A program made the position numbers and the translations under genes. This document shows, in pieces, positions 52,749 through 62,061 of a stretch of 64,000 bases of DNA (the stretch's first letter is position 1; every line of letters starts with the position of its first letter). Under the pieces are notes generated by a model. The model did not search any database. It saw only the letters and a program-made list of their open reading frames with translations, and had not been told where the DNA came from. The DNA comes from a bacterium. Lineage in GTDB: Bacteria > Hinthialibacterota > Hinthialibacteria > OLB16. Where the stretch lies: NCBI GenBank assembly GCA_022072055.1, contig JAJVIK010000016.1, positions 80,191 through 144,190 on the forward strand, in the 5' to 3' direction.

Positions 52749-54182
52749 TCACCCCCTCTTCCACCTCGTCCCCTGCGCCGTGTCCTCGAGGATGATGCCG
52801 CGCGCGGCGAGGTCGTTGCGAATCTGATCCGCGCGCGCGAAGTTCCTCGACTTTCGCGCCGCGAGGCGCTCCTCGATCAGCGCCTCGATTTCCGCGTCCA
52901 GTGACCCGCGCCCCTCCGGCAGAACCGCGAACACCGAGTCCCATTTCCGGAACACCCCCACCACCGCCGCGGACTCGGCGGCGGTCATCTCCCCCGAATC
53001 GATCCGTCGGTTGGCCTCGGTGGTCAATTCATGGAGATGGGCAATCGCCTGAGGAGTGTTGAGGTCCTCATCCAACGCCGCCTCGATCTCCCGGTCCGAG
53101 TTGGCGACCGCGTCCCGGAGGGATTCCGAGACCGCGCCCGGCGCGGTGATCTCCTCCAAGCGCAGCAGCAGGTCGGTCCAGCGGCGGCGCTCCTCTCCCG
53201 CCGCCTTGAGCCCCTCGAAGGTGAAGTTCAGCGAATCCCGATAGTGTTGCCGCGCGAGCGCGAAACGGATGGTGATCGCGTCGTGCCCCTTGTCGATCAG
53301 GTCGCGAAGTGTGAAGAAGTTCCCCTCCGACTTGGCCATCTTCTTGCCCTCGACCATCAGGTGGCGCGAGTGCAGCCAGTAGTTCACAAAGCGCTTGCCG
53401 GTGGCGCACTCGCTCTGCGCGATCTCGTTTTCATGGTGCGGGAAGATGTTGTCCTCGCCGCCGCAATGGATGTCGAAAGACTCCCCGAGAATCTCCATCG
53501 CCATCGCGGAGCACTCGATGTGCCAGCCGGGGCGCCCCTCGCCGAGCTCGGTCTTCCAGAACGCCTCCCCCTCGCGGCGCCCCTTCCAGAGCACGAAATC
53601 GCGGGCGTCATCCTTTTCGTATTCATCCTGGTCCACCCGCGCCCCGGCCTTCATCGAGTCGAGACGATGGCCGGAGAGGCAGCCATAGCGGGGGAAGCGC
53701 TGGATGCTGAAATAAATCGAGCCTTCGCTTTCGTAGCACAACCCCTTCTCCATCAGCTTGCGGATGAGGGCCACCATCTGTGGGATGTATCGGGTGGCGC
53801 GGGGATAGGATTCGGCATCCTCGATCCGCAGCGCGCGCCGGTCATCGTGAAAGGCGGCCAGAAACGGTTCGGTGACCTCATCCAAGGGGATCCGCTCCGG
53901 CGGATTGAGCGCGTCCCCCTGATCCAGCTCGATCCCGCGCGCGCAAGCCTCGCGGATGATCTTGTCCTCCACATCGGTGATGTTCATCACGTGGGTCACC
54001 CGGTGGCCCTTGACCTTGAGGTGACGGCGCAAGAGGTCCTCGAAGACATAGGTCCGAAAGTTCCCGATATGGGCGTGGTTGTAGACAGTCGGCCCGCAGG
54101 TGTACATGCGCGCCTGGCCCGGATGGATGGGCTCGAAGGGTTCCTTCCGCCGGGTGAGGGTGTTGAAGAATTGAAGGCTCAT
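52749..54182 (-). CDS. cysS: Cysteinyl-tRNA synthetase
   Basis: 477 residues from the ATG at 54182; longer in-frame starts have no homology. Zinc ligand C29 in MYTCGPTVYN, HIGN motif 38-41, FDIHCGGEDNIFPHHENEIAQSE (further zinc ligands) and the KMSKS loop as KKMAKSEGN (Ser to Ala in the third position, seen in other CysS). It joins cysteine to its tRNA. No serine acetyltransferase neighbour. Its stop codon is followed at once by GGGGGG, as is that of the PL22-like gene. Confidence 0.97.
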   Translation of the reverse strand: MSLQFFNTLTRRKEPFEPIHPGQARMYTCGPTVYNHAHIGNFRTYVFEDLLRRHLKVKGHRVTHVMNITDVEDKIIREACARGIELDQGDALNPPERIPLDEVTEPFLAAFHDDRRALRIEDAESYPRATRYIPQMVALIRKLMEKGLCYESEGSIYFSIQRFPRYGCLSGHRLDSMKAGARVDQDEYEKDDARDFVLWKGRREGEAFWKTELGEGRPGWHIECSAMAMEILGESFDIHCGGEDNIFPHHENEIAQSECATGKRFVNYWLHSRHLMVEGKKMAKSEGNFFTLRDLIDKGHDAITIRFALARQHYRDSLNFTFEGLKAAGEERRRWTDLLLRLEEITAPGAVSESLRDAVANSDREIEAALDEDLNTPQAIAHLHELTTEANRRIDSGEMTAAESAAVVGVFRKWDSVFAVLPEGRGSLDAEIEALIEERLAARKSRNFARADQIRNDLAARGIILEDTAQGTRWKRG

Positions 54183-54320
54183 GAAGGGGGTCTTGGACCT
54201 CGTTTCCGAATCTTTTCGTTCCTGGCGATCGGCAATCCTGGCTTTGCCGAAATGGGATGATTTATGATAGGATCGGTTTATGTCCAGCCCCACCCAATCC
54301 CATCGAGGAGGGCCTGTCTG

Positions 54321-54542
54321 ATGCGGGGGCCGGAAGGTTCAATCCGTTGGCGAGTCATTCTGGAACCCGATGCCGAAACCGGCGATTGGGCGGCGTGGTG
54401 GCCCGAACTGCCCGGGTGTGTTTCAGCTGGCGTTACCGAGGAAGATGCGCTGAGGAACATCCGGGAGGCGATTGAGCTCTACCTTGAACGGGACCCGATT
54501 GAGCTAAGTCCCGGCGCGCGCGCGCGTGAAGTCGAGCTTTGA
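54321..54542 (+). CDS. HicB-like antitoxin-type protein, possibly orphan
   Basis: 73 residues from the ATG at 54321 with GAGGAGG 8-10 nt upstream. IRWRVILEPDAETGDWAAWWPELPGCVSAGVTEEDALRNIREAIELYLE is the degraded RNase H-like HicB fold. A HicA partner would normally lie directly before or after; none is visible, only a 23-codon frame at 54545-54616. It may be a solitary HicB protein, which is common in such genomes. Confidence 0.85.
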   Translation: MRGPEGSIRWRVILEPDAETGDWAAWWPELPGCVSAGVTEEDALRNIREAIELYLERDPIELSPGARAREVEL

Positions 54543-54615
54543 GGGTGGCGCGTGTTGGAACCTTGCGGACGCTGTTTGTCGAGGCCGGAATCCCCGAATG
54601 GGAGTGGAAGCGGTG

Positions 54616-55506
54616 ATGTTTGAGAAGGTGGTCATCTACGGCGTGGGCTTGATGGGGGGATCGCTGGGCCTTGCGCTCCGGGAGCGAGGCCTCGCGGAGA
54701 GCGTCTGGGGGGTGGGACGTCACTACGAGCGACTCAAGGAAGCGAAGAAGGCCGGAATCCTCACCGATTTCACGATCAACCGCAAGGAAGCCGCGGAAGG
54801 GGCCGAGGTGATCGTGGTCTGCCTTCCCGTTCGGCAAATCCCGGACGCGGTTTTGGGGATGGCCGCGCTGGCCCCGGATCGCGCGATCCTCACCGATGTG
54901 GGCAGCACCAAGGCGGAGATTGTGGGCCGGATCGAAGAGGAAATCCGTCGCCCGGGAACCGAGTTTGTCGGCTCGCACCCGATGTGCGGTTCGGAGCAAT
55001 CCGGGTTTGTCGCGGCCATGCCGACCCTCTACCAGGACGCCACTTGCGTGGTCACTCCCACAACCCAGACTCCGCCCGAAGCGGTGCGGAAGATCACCGC
55101 CCTTTGGGAAAGCGTGGGAGGACGGGTGCTCATTCTGGATCCTCTTGAGCATGACCGCCTTGCCGCCCGAACCAGCCATATCCCCCGCTCCGCCGCCGCC
55201 GCGCTGTGCCATGCGCTTGAGCGCGAGATGGACGCCGAGAAGCGCGACCTGATGGTCTCCACCGGGTTCCTCGGCGCCACCCGGACCGCCGCCTCCGATG
55301 TGGAGAACTGGTGCGACATTCTCCTCACCAACGCGGACCCGGTTCTGGATGCGCTGGGTGATCTGCAGGGGGCGCTCTCGGTCCTCCGCGGGCTCCTCGC
55401 GGAGAGGAACGCGGATGGCCTGCGCGAGTGGCTGGCCGAGGGGGCGGGGATCCGGGCCCGTCTGGCGGAGCAGTTGCCGATCGCGCGGAAGAATCAGGTC
55501 TCCTGA
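54616..55506 (+). CDS. tyrA: Prephenate dehydrogenase
   Basis: 296 residues from the ATG at 54616, the residue just before the Rossmann strand. NAD site GVGLMGGSLG (9-18), then LPVRQIPDAV, DVGSTKAEIV, FVGSHPMCGSEQSG and DPLEHDRLAARTSHIP (His of the active site) are TyrA signatures. It oxidises prephenate to 4-hydroxyphenylpyruvate in tyrosine synthesis. No ACT or chorismate mutase domain is fused. The next gene follows after 28 nt. Confidence 0.95.
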   Translation: MFEKVVIYGVGLMGGSLGLALRERGLAESVWGVGRHYERLKEAKKAGILTDFTINRKEAAEGAEVIVVCLPVRQIPDAVLGMAALAPDRAILTDVGSTKAEIVGRIEEEIRRPGTEFVGSHPMCGSEQSGFVAAMPTLYQDATCVVTPTTQTPPEAVRKITALWESVGGRVLILDPLEHDRLAARTSHIPRSAAAALCHALEREMDAEKRDLMVSTGFLGATRTAASDVENWCDILLTNADPVLDALGDLQGALSVLRGLLAERNADGLREWLAEGAGIRARLAEQLPIARKNQVS

Positions 55507-55534
55507 AACAGAAGGGAGTTTCTCTGATCCCCCC

Positions 55535-56656
55535 ATGTTCCGCATCGCCTGGGATGGACGTGGATTGGTCGGGCCGAGGACCGGGATCGGGTGGTACACC
55601 CACCATCTGATTCGCGGCTTCGAGGCCCTCCCGGAGGAATGGTCGGCCGATCTGTATCTGAACCATTCCATCGCGGATACCTTCTCGTCGCGCGTTCGCC
55701 CGCGAGTGTTCACCTACGCCAACACGGTCCGTCTGCGCGGCCTGTGGGAGAACATGATCCTCCCCTGGGCGCTCCATCGTCACCCTCCCGATGTGTGGCA
55801 CTCCCCGCTCTCGGTTGTCCCGAAGAAAGCCCGATTCGCGCGCGTGGCCACGATCCACGATGTGGCGTTCCTGCGCTTCCCGCACATCCTCCCCCGCGAG
55901 TATCGGAAGTACTGGACCAAACGGATCAAGGACTCCTGCCGGAACGCCGACCTGCTGATCGCTGTGTCCGAGGCCACCCGGAGCGATGTTTTGGAGTTCT
56001 TCCGGGTCGATCCCAATCGCGTGACCGTGGTCCATGAGGCCGCCGACCCTTTCTATCATTCCGCGCCCAGTCCGGAAGAGGTGGAGTCCGTTCGGCGCAA
56101 ACACAACCTTCCGGGCGACTTCTTCCTATTTGTGGGAACCCTTGAGCCGAGGAAGAACCTCTCATTTCTGCTGGATGTTTACGAGGCTCTGCACGCGAGG
56201 AGGGAAGAGGTTCCCACCCTTGCGGTGGCCGGGGGCAAGGGATGGCTTCAGTCGGGAATCGGGGAAAGGCTCTCCGCCTTGGGCGACAAGGTCCGCCCCC
56301 TTGGGTATCTTGAACGCGGAGACCTGCGCGCGCTTTACGCCGCTTCGACCTTGGTGATGGTCCCCTCGCTCTATGAGGGTTTTGGTCTCCAAGCCGCCGA
56401 GGCGATGGCCTGCGGGGCGGTGGTGCTGGCCTCGGATGTCTCCTCCCTTCCCGAAGTGGTGGGCGAGGGTGGACTGCTGCTCCCGATTGATGGAGCCGAG
56501 CCGTGGGTGGATAAAATCCTCGAGTTGGTTGACAATCCCTCTGAAGCCGAACGCCTTCGAAGGGCCGCCGGGGAGCGGGCGCGCCACTTCAGTTGGGAGC
56601 GCGCGGCGGTCGAGACCTTGGCGGCGTACCGGAGAGCGGTGGACCTTTGCGGCTGA
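55535..56656 (+). CDS. GT4-family glycosyltransferase
   Basis: 373 residues from the ATG at 55535. N-terminal FRIAWDGRGLVGPRTGIGWYTHHL is the acceptor domain's Gly-rich start. The C-terminal donor site is classic: FLFVGTLEPRKNLSFLL, VPSLYEGFGLQAAEAMACGAVVLASDVSSLPEVVGEGGLLL with the E-x7-E pattern. It is similar to mannosyltransferases acting in polysaccharide assembly. It lies in a run with tyrA and a membrane protein, without other polysaccharide genes. Confidence 0.95.
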   Translation: MFRIAWDGRGLVGPRTGIGWYTHHLIRGFEALPEEWSADLYLNHSIADTFSSRVRPRVFTYANTVRLRGLWENMILPWALHRHPPDVWHSPLSVVPKKARFARVATIHDVAFLRFPHILPREYRKYWTKRIKDSCRNADLLIAVSEATRSDVLEFFRVDPNRVTVVHEAADPFYHSAPSPEEVESVRRKHNLPGDFFLFVGTLEPRKNLSFLLDVYEALHARREEVPTLAVAGGKGWLQSGIGERLSALGDKVRPLGYLERGDLRALYAASTLVMVPSLYEGFGLQAAEAMACGAVVLASDVSSLPEVVGEGGLLLPIDGAEPWVDKILELVDNPSEAERLRRAAGERARHFSWERAAVETLAAYRRAVDLCG

Positions 56657-56680
56657 ACGCGGCTTGTGGGGAGGGATGAA

Positions 56681-57358
56681 GTGGCGAGTCAAAAAACCGG
56701 AACCGCGACTTTTGGGCTGGATTTCGAGAAGATGGTCGCGCAGGCTTGGCGAGTTTTTCTCTCCCGCCCGTTGACCCTCTTGGGGGTCTCGTGCCTGGTG
56801 CAGATTCTCTGGCTACCGGCGCATCTGCTCGGCCTGGGTGCGTTTTTCTGGTTGCCCTTCACACTCTGTGTGCCCTTCGCCACCGTGCTGCTCTTGCGTA
56901 ACGAAGTGACCGACCGGAGCTTTCTGGGGTGGATCCATCTTTATCCTCGAATCCTGGTGATTTATGCCCCCGCCGCGCTGGCATTCATTGTCCTTTGCGT
57001 GGTTTGCGGATTTGCGAGCTTGTTCGTCGCGGGACTCGCGCTTGAGGAGGAATCCGGAAGGCTTGCGGCCTCCCTGGCTTGGGGTCCGATGCTCCTTCCG
57101 ATCTTGGCCGAGGCGATCCTCGGGAATGTGCTCGCGGTCGCGGCGCTGCTGGCGGTGCGGAAACGTCAGACCGCCATCGACTCCCTTTTGGAGCTGTTCT
57201 CGACCCGTCGCCAAGTGTGGGAAGCGCTCCTATTGGGGAGCGGCCTGGCGCTTTTCGGGTTGTCTGGTTTCTTGGTGTGCTGCATCGGCGTCCTGGTCAC
57301 CATCACGTTCTCCTGGATATGTCTCGGTGTCGCTTACTACCAGATGTTTGAGGAGTAG
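56681..57358 (+). CDS. Membrane protein, unknown function
   Basis: 225 residues from a GTG at 56681; GGGAGGG lies 5-6 nt upstream, while the earlier GTG at 56666 has none. Five or six hydrophobic helices (LTLLGVSCLVQILWLPAHLLGL, ILVIYAPAALAFIVLCVV, LLPILAEAILGNVLAVAALLAV, LFGLSGFLVCCIGVLVTITF) with TFSWICLGVAYYQM at the end are in line with the DUF975/glycerophosphoryl-like membrane families. Its last codons overlap the next gene by 11 nt. Confidence 0.82.
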   Translation: MASQKTGTATFGLDFEKMVAQAWRVFLSRPLTLLGVSCLVQILWLPAHLLGLGAFFWLPFTLCVPFATVLLLRNEVTDRSFLGWIHLYPRILVIYAPAALAFIVLCVVCGFASLFVAGLALEEESGRLAASLAWGPMLLPILAEAILGNVLAVAALLAVRKRQTAIDSLLELFSTRRQVWEALLLGSGLALFGLSGFLVCCIGVLVTITFSWICLGVAYYQMFEE

Positions 57359-60300
57359 CCGCGCGGCGAGCCTCCTCCTGCTGATCGCGCTGGCTCGGGG
57401 ATTGGGGTGGTGCGAGCCGAGAGCGGCCGGAGAGCTTGTTCCCACCGCAAGCCCCGTTGTCCCCCTATGGGCGCTTGCGGATGTGACCGCGCACGCGGAG
57501 ATCATCTCCGAGGTTTCCGCGGCCCTCGTCCGGGCCGAGTATCAGCCGCTCATCTGCGCGACCACGGCGGAGCTCCCCGAGGACGGCAGCCCCGCGATTC
57601 TGATCGCGCCTCCGGAGCGCCTGATGGGCTTGGTCAGCGCCTCCGAGCTCAACTTCAACCATCCCGAGGGATATCTGGTCCGGAAGGCGAGGGATCGCCC
57701 CTTTGTGATCGTGACCGCCATCGGGGAGCGAGGGCTCCTGTATGGCGCGCAGGAGCTGGCCGAGCGGATCGCGTTGCGGAGGGAGTACCCGGAGATCTTC
57801 CCGCGCGAGGGGCGTCCATTCCTCGACCTCCGCGCCTTCGGGATCGACTGGCCGGGGGGAAAGGAGGGGGGCGAGGTCTTTGACAGCGCTCCATTCCCCT
57901 GGGGGTTCACCCGTCACCTGGCTCGGAACCGCTATAATCTGCTGGCGCTACATTACAGCGGGCGGGCCTCCGAGCTCCTCGAAAGCTCGGGACCGCTTGG
58001 GGAGCGGGCCCATCGGAGGCTGCGGAACCTGCTTCGTGAGGCCCGTAAGCGGCTGATCGAAGTGGTCTTGTGCTTCGATCCGGATTCCGATCTCGAGACC
58101 CCGCTTGAGTTTCTCGACTCGCCGCTGCGCAGACGCGAGGCCTGGAGCGCCTCGGTGATTGAACTCGCCAGGGCTTTTCCCAATCTTCAGATCGGACTGC
58201 GCCCCGCGGACGAAAACCGAGCGCGCGTGGTGGGAGACTGCAACCAGTGGTTTGATGGCTTCATCTCGCCCTGGTTGTCGGAGCGGCCCTATTCGGAGGT
58301 CCTGCTCTCCGGAGCGGGTTTCGATCCGCTGGTGTTCGAGACTGAGATCGCAAGGCACCTCCCCGCCCCGGCGGTGGTGGCCCTGAAGTGGTGCGGGGAT
58401 CACCCCGAGGCGTGTCTCGCGCCGCTTTTCCTTGAGGAAGAGTGGGTTCTTCAGCAGCCTCAGGATTATCGCATCCTGTGGGTGATGGACGACCAAGATG
58501 TGCGCTGCATGCGATCCGCCTACTTTGAACGCGCGCGTCAGATCGTGAAACGGATGGGGGAGGCAAACCGCGTGGCATGGTCGGCGGGCTTCCTCTTTCA
58601 GCCGCGCGGAGAGGAGCTGGGGCCCGAGACCCTGAACCGTGAGAGCGTGGCGGAGCGCATTCCCTGGAAGTTCGGCTATCAGAAGCACTGGTACCGGCAT
58701 GCCTTGTGGGGTCGTCTGGGCTATGACCCCCGCCTTGGGATTGAGGACTTCGCGCCCTTCTTCACGGATGGCTTTGGACCGGAGGTCGGGGCGGCCCTGA
58801 TCGAGGAAGAAACCGCCGGGGAGGAAATCCTGTGGCGGGTCTCGCGGTTCCATTGGCGCTACAGCTCGGAGGATTGGTATCCCGAGGCTTGTGTGGCGCC
58901 CGGGGATGGGGGTCCGCGCGGGATTCTAGGGAACCGGACCGGTCCGATCTATCGTGATCGTGGGGAATGGGAGGACCCGTTCGAGTCCATCCTGGAGTTC
59001 GCCTTCAGCCTGACCGCGGACCCTCGGGAGCTTTCGATAGTTGAATCGGCGGGTTACGAGCTTTCCGGGGTGAGGATGCCCGCTCAAGGGCCCAAACGCC
59101 TGACCCCACCCCAAGTTGCGGAAATCCTCCGTCGCCACTGCGCGCGCCTGGAGGCCATCGTGGGGCGGCTGGATCGGCTGTCGCAGGACTCGAAGGCGCT
59201 GTTCACGGCGCGTCACATGGCCGCGGACCTGGCCCTTCAGCGCCTGCTCGGAGTTTACTATCGCTCCAAGATTCTCGCGGCGCATGATCTCCTCCTCGCG
59301 CTCTGTCTGGACTCGGAGAAGCTGCGCGAGAACGCGCGTCAAGAAATCGAACGGGGACTGGCGGCTTGGCGGGCTTTTGTCGAACGCGCCGATCGCCTTT
59401 ACCATCCCCCCCCACAGGTATTCGGGGCAACCGCCGAATGGAGGGACCTGATCCCCTCGGCGGAGCGCGACCTTGCGATCATCCGGACACACCCGGCTTT
59501 CAGCAGGTCTTCACGGGAGCAGCCGGTTTATGGACCGTTCGTGGCCGGGTCCAGCGAGGTCGCCGAATTCGAGGCGCGGATTGTCCGCGGAACCGAGCCG
59601 CTCCCGAATCCCAGCTTTGTGTTTCACATCCCGTCCTTCTATTCGGAGAACTCGGTGGAGCAAGGCTGGCTCGACATTCTCAATCACTATGCCGGTTACC
59701 TGGACCTGGAGCGCGCGACGGGATCCACCGAGGGAGAAGTGCTATGGATTCCGGTCCCGATCCCCGACACGATCAAAGGGTTCATGCGTCTGCGCTTGGT
59801 CAGCGGCGCGATCGATGAAGTGGTCTGGGGCGGGCGAACGGTCCTGGACCTTCAGGAAGGGGCGCCCGCCGAGTTCTCTTCGGGAGTTCGACTTGCGGGC
59901 CCACCGGACTCGCGTCTGCTGTGGATACGCTCCAATCGTCCGGCCCCAAGACCGGAGGATGGGAGATTGGAATGGGGCTTCGCGCTCGCGCTTCAGCCGG
60001 ACCTACCGTTTGTGTTGGAAGAGGCCGGTTGGGAGCCCGAGGGGCTTGTGGTCCGGGTCCGGAGTCAGCTTCTGTCCGGCAGATTGGACAATATCCGCTT
60101 TCGGGCGCTTCCCGTGGGGGAAGGATGGGAAACTCCGCCTCAGGATCCGCTGCTGCTGTCGCTGGCGGGCGAGCGCACCTTCCTGATCCCGTGCCGGGCC
60201 AATCGTTCCTGGGCCGCGCTGCGGCTTGAGGCCGAATGGCGTGGAGAGCTGGTCCGCTTGGATGTGTTCCCCCCGCTTCACTATTCGCATGTCGCGCTCT

Positions 60301-60692
60301 TCCCAGGGAGTGAGGGCGCGCTGCCGCGCCTGGTCGAGACCCCAGCGGGGTGGTGCGCCTCCACTTCGGTCCGCGACTGGCAGAACGCGCTCCTGTTTCG
60401 TGTCAACGAGACATACCTTCAGGCCCCCAGGGAAACCGACTCGCCCCGCGCGCTGACCGTGGAATGGCTCCCCGGCCTCACTCCCGGACGATTGGTCGCG
60501 GAGTATCCCTCCACGCGCCAAGGCGCTCCGGCGCGGTCTGTGTTTGAAACCGAAGGGATGGAGGGGTGGATCCGAGTCACTTTCCCGTTGCCGGACCTGT
60601 TGGAGCATCCCTCGGATGAGAGCGGGATACTGATCCGACTCTCGCGCGAGGATCACCGGGACCTGTGGGTTCGTGAGGTTGTTTTCGAGTGA
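57348..60692 (+). CDS. Large exported protein with glycosidase-like N-terminal domain
   Basis: 1114 residues from a TTG at 57348 overlapping the upstream stop; a GTG at 57327 is also possible. The signal peptide is ASLLLLIALARGLGWC. Residues 40-150 (ALVRAEYQPLI, GYLVRKARDRPFVIVTAIGERGLLYGAQELAERI) form the beta-alpha domain placed before catalytic barrels in GH20 and GH67 enzymes. A barrel-like middle follows (HLARNRYNLLALHYSG, VVLCFDPDSD, LWVMDDQDVRCMRSAYFERARQIV, GYQKHWYRHALWGRLGYDP), then helical and beta-sandwich parts. It is probably a secreted alpha-glucuronidase-like enzyme; specificity unknown. Confidence 0.78.
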   Translation: MRSSRAASLLLLIALARGLGWCEPRAAGELVPTASPVVPLWALADVTAHAEIISEVSAALVRAEYQPLICATTAELPEDGSPAILIAPPERLMGLVSASELNFNHPEGYLVRKARDRPFVIVTAIGERGLLYGAQELAERIALRREYPEIFPREGRPFLDLRAFGIDWPGGKEGGEVFDSAPFPWGFTRHLARNRYNLLALHYSGRASELLESSGPLGERAHRRLRNLLREARKRLIEVVLCFDPDSDLETPLEFLDSPLRRREAWSASVIELARAFPNLQIGLRPADENRARVVGDCNQWFDGFISPWLSERPYSEVLLSGAGFDPLVFETEIARHLPAPAVVALKWCGDHPEACLAPLFLEEEWVLQQPQDYRILWVMDDQDVRCMRSAYFERARQIVKRMGEANRVAWSAGFLFQPRGEELGPETLNRESVAERIPWKFGYQKHWYRHALWGRLGYDPRLGIEDFAPFFTDGFGPEVGAALIEEETAGEEILWRVSRFHWRYSSEDWYPEACVAPGDGGPRGILGNRTGPIYRDRGEWEDPFESILEFAFSLTADPRELSIVESAGYELSGVRMPAQGPKRLTPPQVAEILRRHCARLEAIVGRLDRLSQDSKALFTARHMAADLALQRLLGVYYRSKILAAHDLLLALCLDSEKLRENARQEIERGLAAWRAFVERADRLYHPPPQVFGATAEWRDLIPSAERDLAIIRTHPAFSRSSREQPVYGPFVAGSSEVAEFEARIVRGTEPLPNPSFVFHIPSFYSENSVEQGWLDILNHYAGYLDLERATGSTEGEVLWIPVPIPDTIKGFMRLRLVSGAIDEVVWGGRTVLDLQEGAPAEFSSGVRLAGPPDSRLLWIRSNRPAPRPEDGRLEWGFALALQPDLPFVLEEAGWEPEGLVVRVRSQLLSGRLDNIRFRALPVGEGWETPPQDPLLLSLAGERTFLIPCRANRSWAALRLEAEWRGELVRLDVFPPLHYSHVALFPGSEGALPRLVETPAGWCASTSVRDWQNALLFRVNETYLQAPRETDSPRALTVEWLPGLTPGRLVAEYPSTRQGAPARSVFETEGMEGWIRVTFPLPDLLEHPSDESGILIRLSREDHRDLWVREVVFE

Positions 60693-60716
60693 AGGGGCGG
60701 CGCGACGAGGAGTATC

Positions 60717-62006
60717 CTATCGCAACCTCAACATGCTGGTCGCGGGGCGGGGCGACGCCAGGAATTGGATTGAGCCGTCCGCAGGTCTCGGCACATTGAG
60801 CAGATTGATCCTGGGATCGTTGCTGAAGCGAAAGGTCGCTTGGCCGCCCACCGGAGCATTGGAGAGCGCCTTGAAACGGATGTGAATCACATCCCTCGGG
60901 GTCGGTCCGGGTTCGAGGGGACGCTCCCCCAGAATCGACACCGCGAGCCTTCCGGGACCTTCGAGGATCGCGTCCAAGACCTGCCCCCCAAGCGCGGGGG
61001 CGAGCGCAAGGTCGCTCCAAGTGAGAAACCGCGAATCGAAGAAGAGACGGAAATCAAATCGAATCACATCCTCCTCATCGGTGGTTGCCATGACCGGGAA
61101 TGACACAGTCCTGCCGCGGATTCCCTGCACCGCGGCCAGGTGATAGGCGGCATCGATGGTTCGATTGGCGGCCCAGAGAGTGGTTCCCCGGCGGAAGTAG
61201 AGGCGTGCGCCGGGGAAGATCCAGAAGGGATCATCGTTGGAGGTGTTCGGGGCGTTGACACCCAGCGCGGGATCGCCGTTTGGAAACGGTTCGGAGGGAT
61301 CGGCTCGGAAGGAAAAGAACAGGATCCCCGGCAGGCCTGAAAGCGGTCCGACCCGGGAATAGATCAAGGCGCGGTCATCCCGGCTCACGAAGGGGGAGCG
61401 CTCCACATCCAAGGTGTTCATCCCCTCGAGCAATTTCCACGGTCCGAATTTCTGGGAGACATCGGAGCGGGTCGCGCAGGCAATGTCGCTTTGTTCGGTG
61501 AGCGGGGTGCCGGAGCCGGGAGGAACCGGGCGGATGATTTCGAGGTACACCTTCTTCTCATCGCCGATGACCGAGCCGAGCGTTCCCACAAAGGGGGGGC
61601 CCCCCGTGGGACCCTGAGAGACAGCCGCGCCGAAGGGGCTTGTGGTCGAGGCGCGCGCGGCGCGGAAGATCTCGCGCACCCGAGTGACGCTGTTGCGTCG
61701 CGTGAAATAGATCCGCAGGCTGTCGGTCGAAAGGAACGGGTTTTCCTCCACCGAGTTGGCTGTGGAGAGTTCTTCAACCCGCGTGGCGTTGAGGAAGGGA
61801 ATATCGGAGGAGGTCCGGGTGGCCCGCCAAATGTCTCCGGAGGATTCAAAGAACAATTCGAGTTCATCATCCCGGAGAGTGGGGGCGGTCACTCCCGCGC
61901 CGGGAGGATTCTGGATCACGGTGAAAGGGGTCCCGAAGGTGACCTGCGCGGACACGGACAGGGGGACCAGAGACAACAAGGCAAGGCTTGAAAGCAGGTG
62001 TTTCAT
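60717..62006 (-). CDS. Exported PD40-like protein with C-terminal cohesin-like domain
   Basis: 429 residues from the ATG at 62006. A signal peptide (LLSSLALLSLVPLSVSA) is followed by blades such as APTLRDDELELFFESSGDIWRATR, ENPFLSTDSLRIYFTRRN and RSPFVSRDDRALIYSRVG, which are PD40/TolB-like. The last 140 residues (GRTVSFPVMATTDEEDVIRFDFRLFFDSRFLTWSDL to IHIRFKALSNAPVGGQATFRFSNDPRI) match the pattern of cohesin domains, the receptors for dockerins. The upstream gene on the same strand ends in a dockerin-like domain, so the two products may bind each other. Confidence 0.8.
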   Translation of the reverse strand: MKHLLSSLALLSLVPLSVSAQVTFGTPFTVIQNPPGAGVTAPTLRDDELELFFESSGDIWRATRTSSDIPFLNATRVEELSTANSVEENPFLSTDSLRIYFTRRNSVTRVREIFRAARASTTSPFGAAVSQGPTGGPPFVGTLGSVIGDEKKVYLEIIRPVPPGSGTPLTEQSDIACATRSDVSQKFGPWKLLEGMNTLDVERSPFVSRDDRALIYSRVGPLSGLPGILFFSFRADPSEPFPNGDPALGVNAPNTSNDDPFWIFPGARLYFRRGTTLWAANRTIDAAYHLAAVQGIRGRTVSFPVMATTDEEDVIRFDFRLFFDSRFLTWSDLALAPALGGQVLDAILEGPGRLAVSILGERPLEPGPTPRDVIHIRFKALSNAPVGGQATFRFSNDPRINLLNVPRPADGSIQFLASPRPATSMLRLR

Positions 62007-62061
62007 GCCCGGAGTATAGCCCAAGCGGAGGAATCGTTCAGGCGAGCGGGTCGCCGCGGCG

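Noticed and set aside
54545..54616. 23-codon frame between the HicB-like gene and tyrA, considered as a HicA remnant
   Set aside because: Too short, lacks the HicA His motif, and has only a weak GAGG directly before its GTG.
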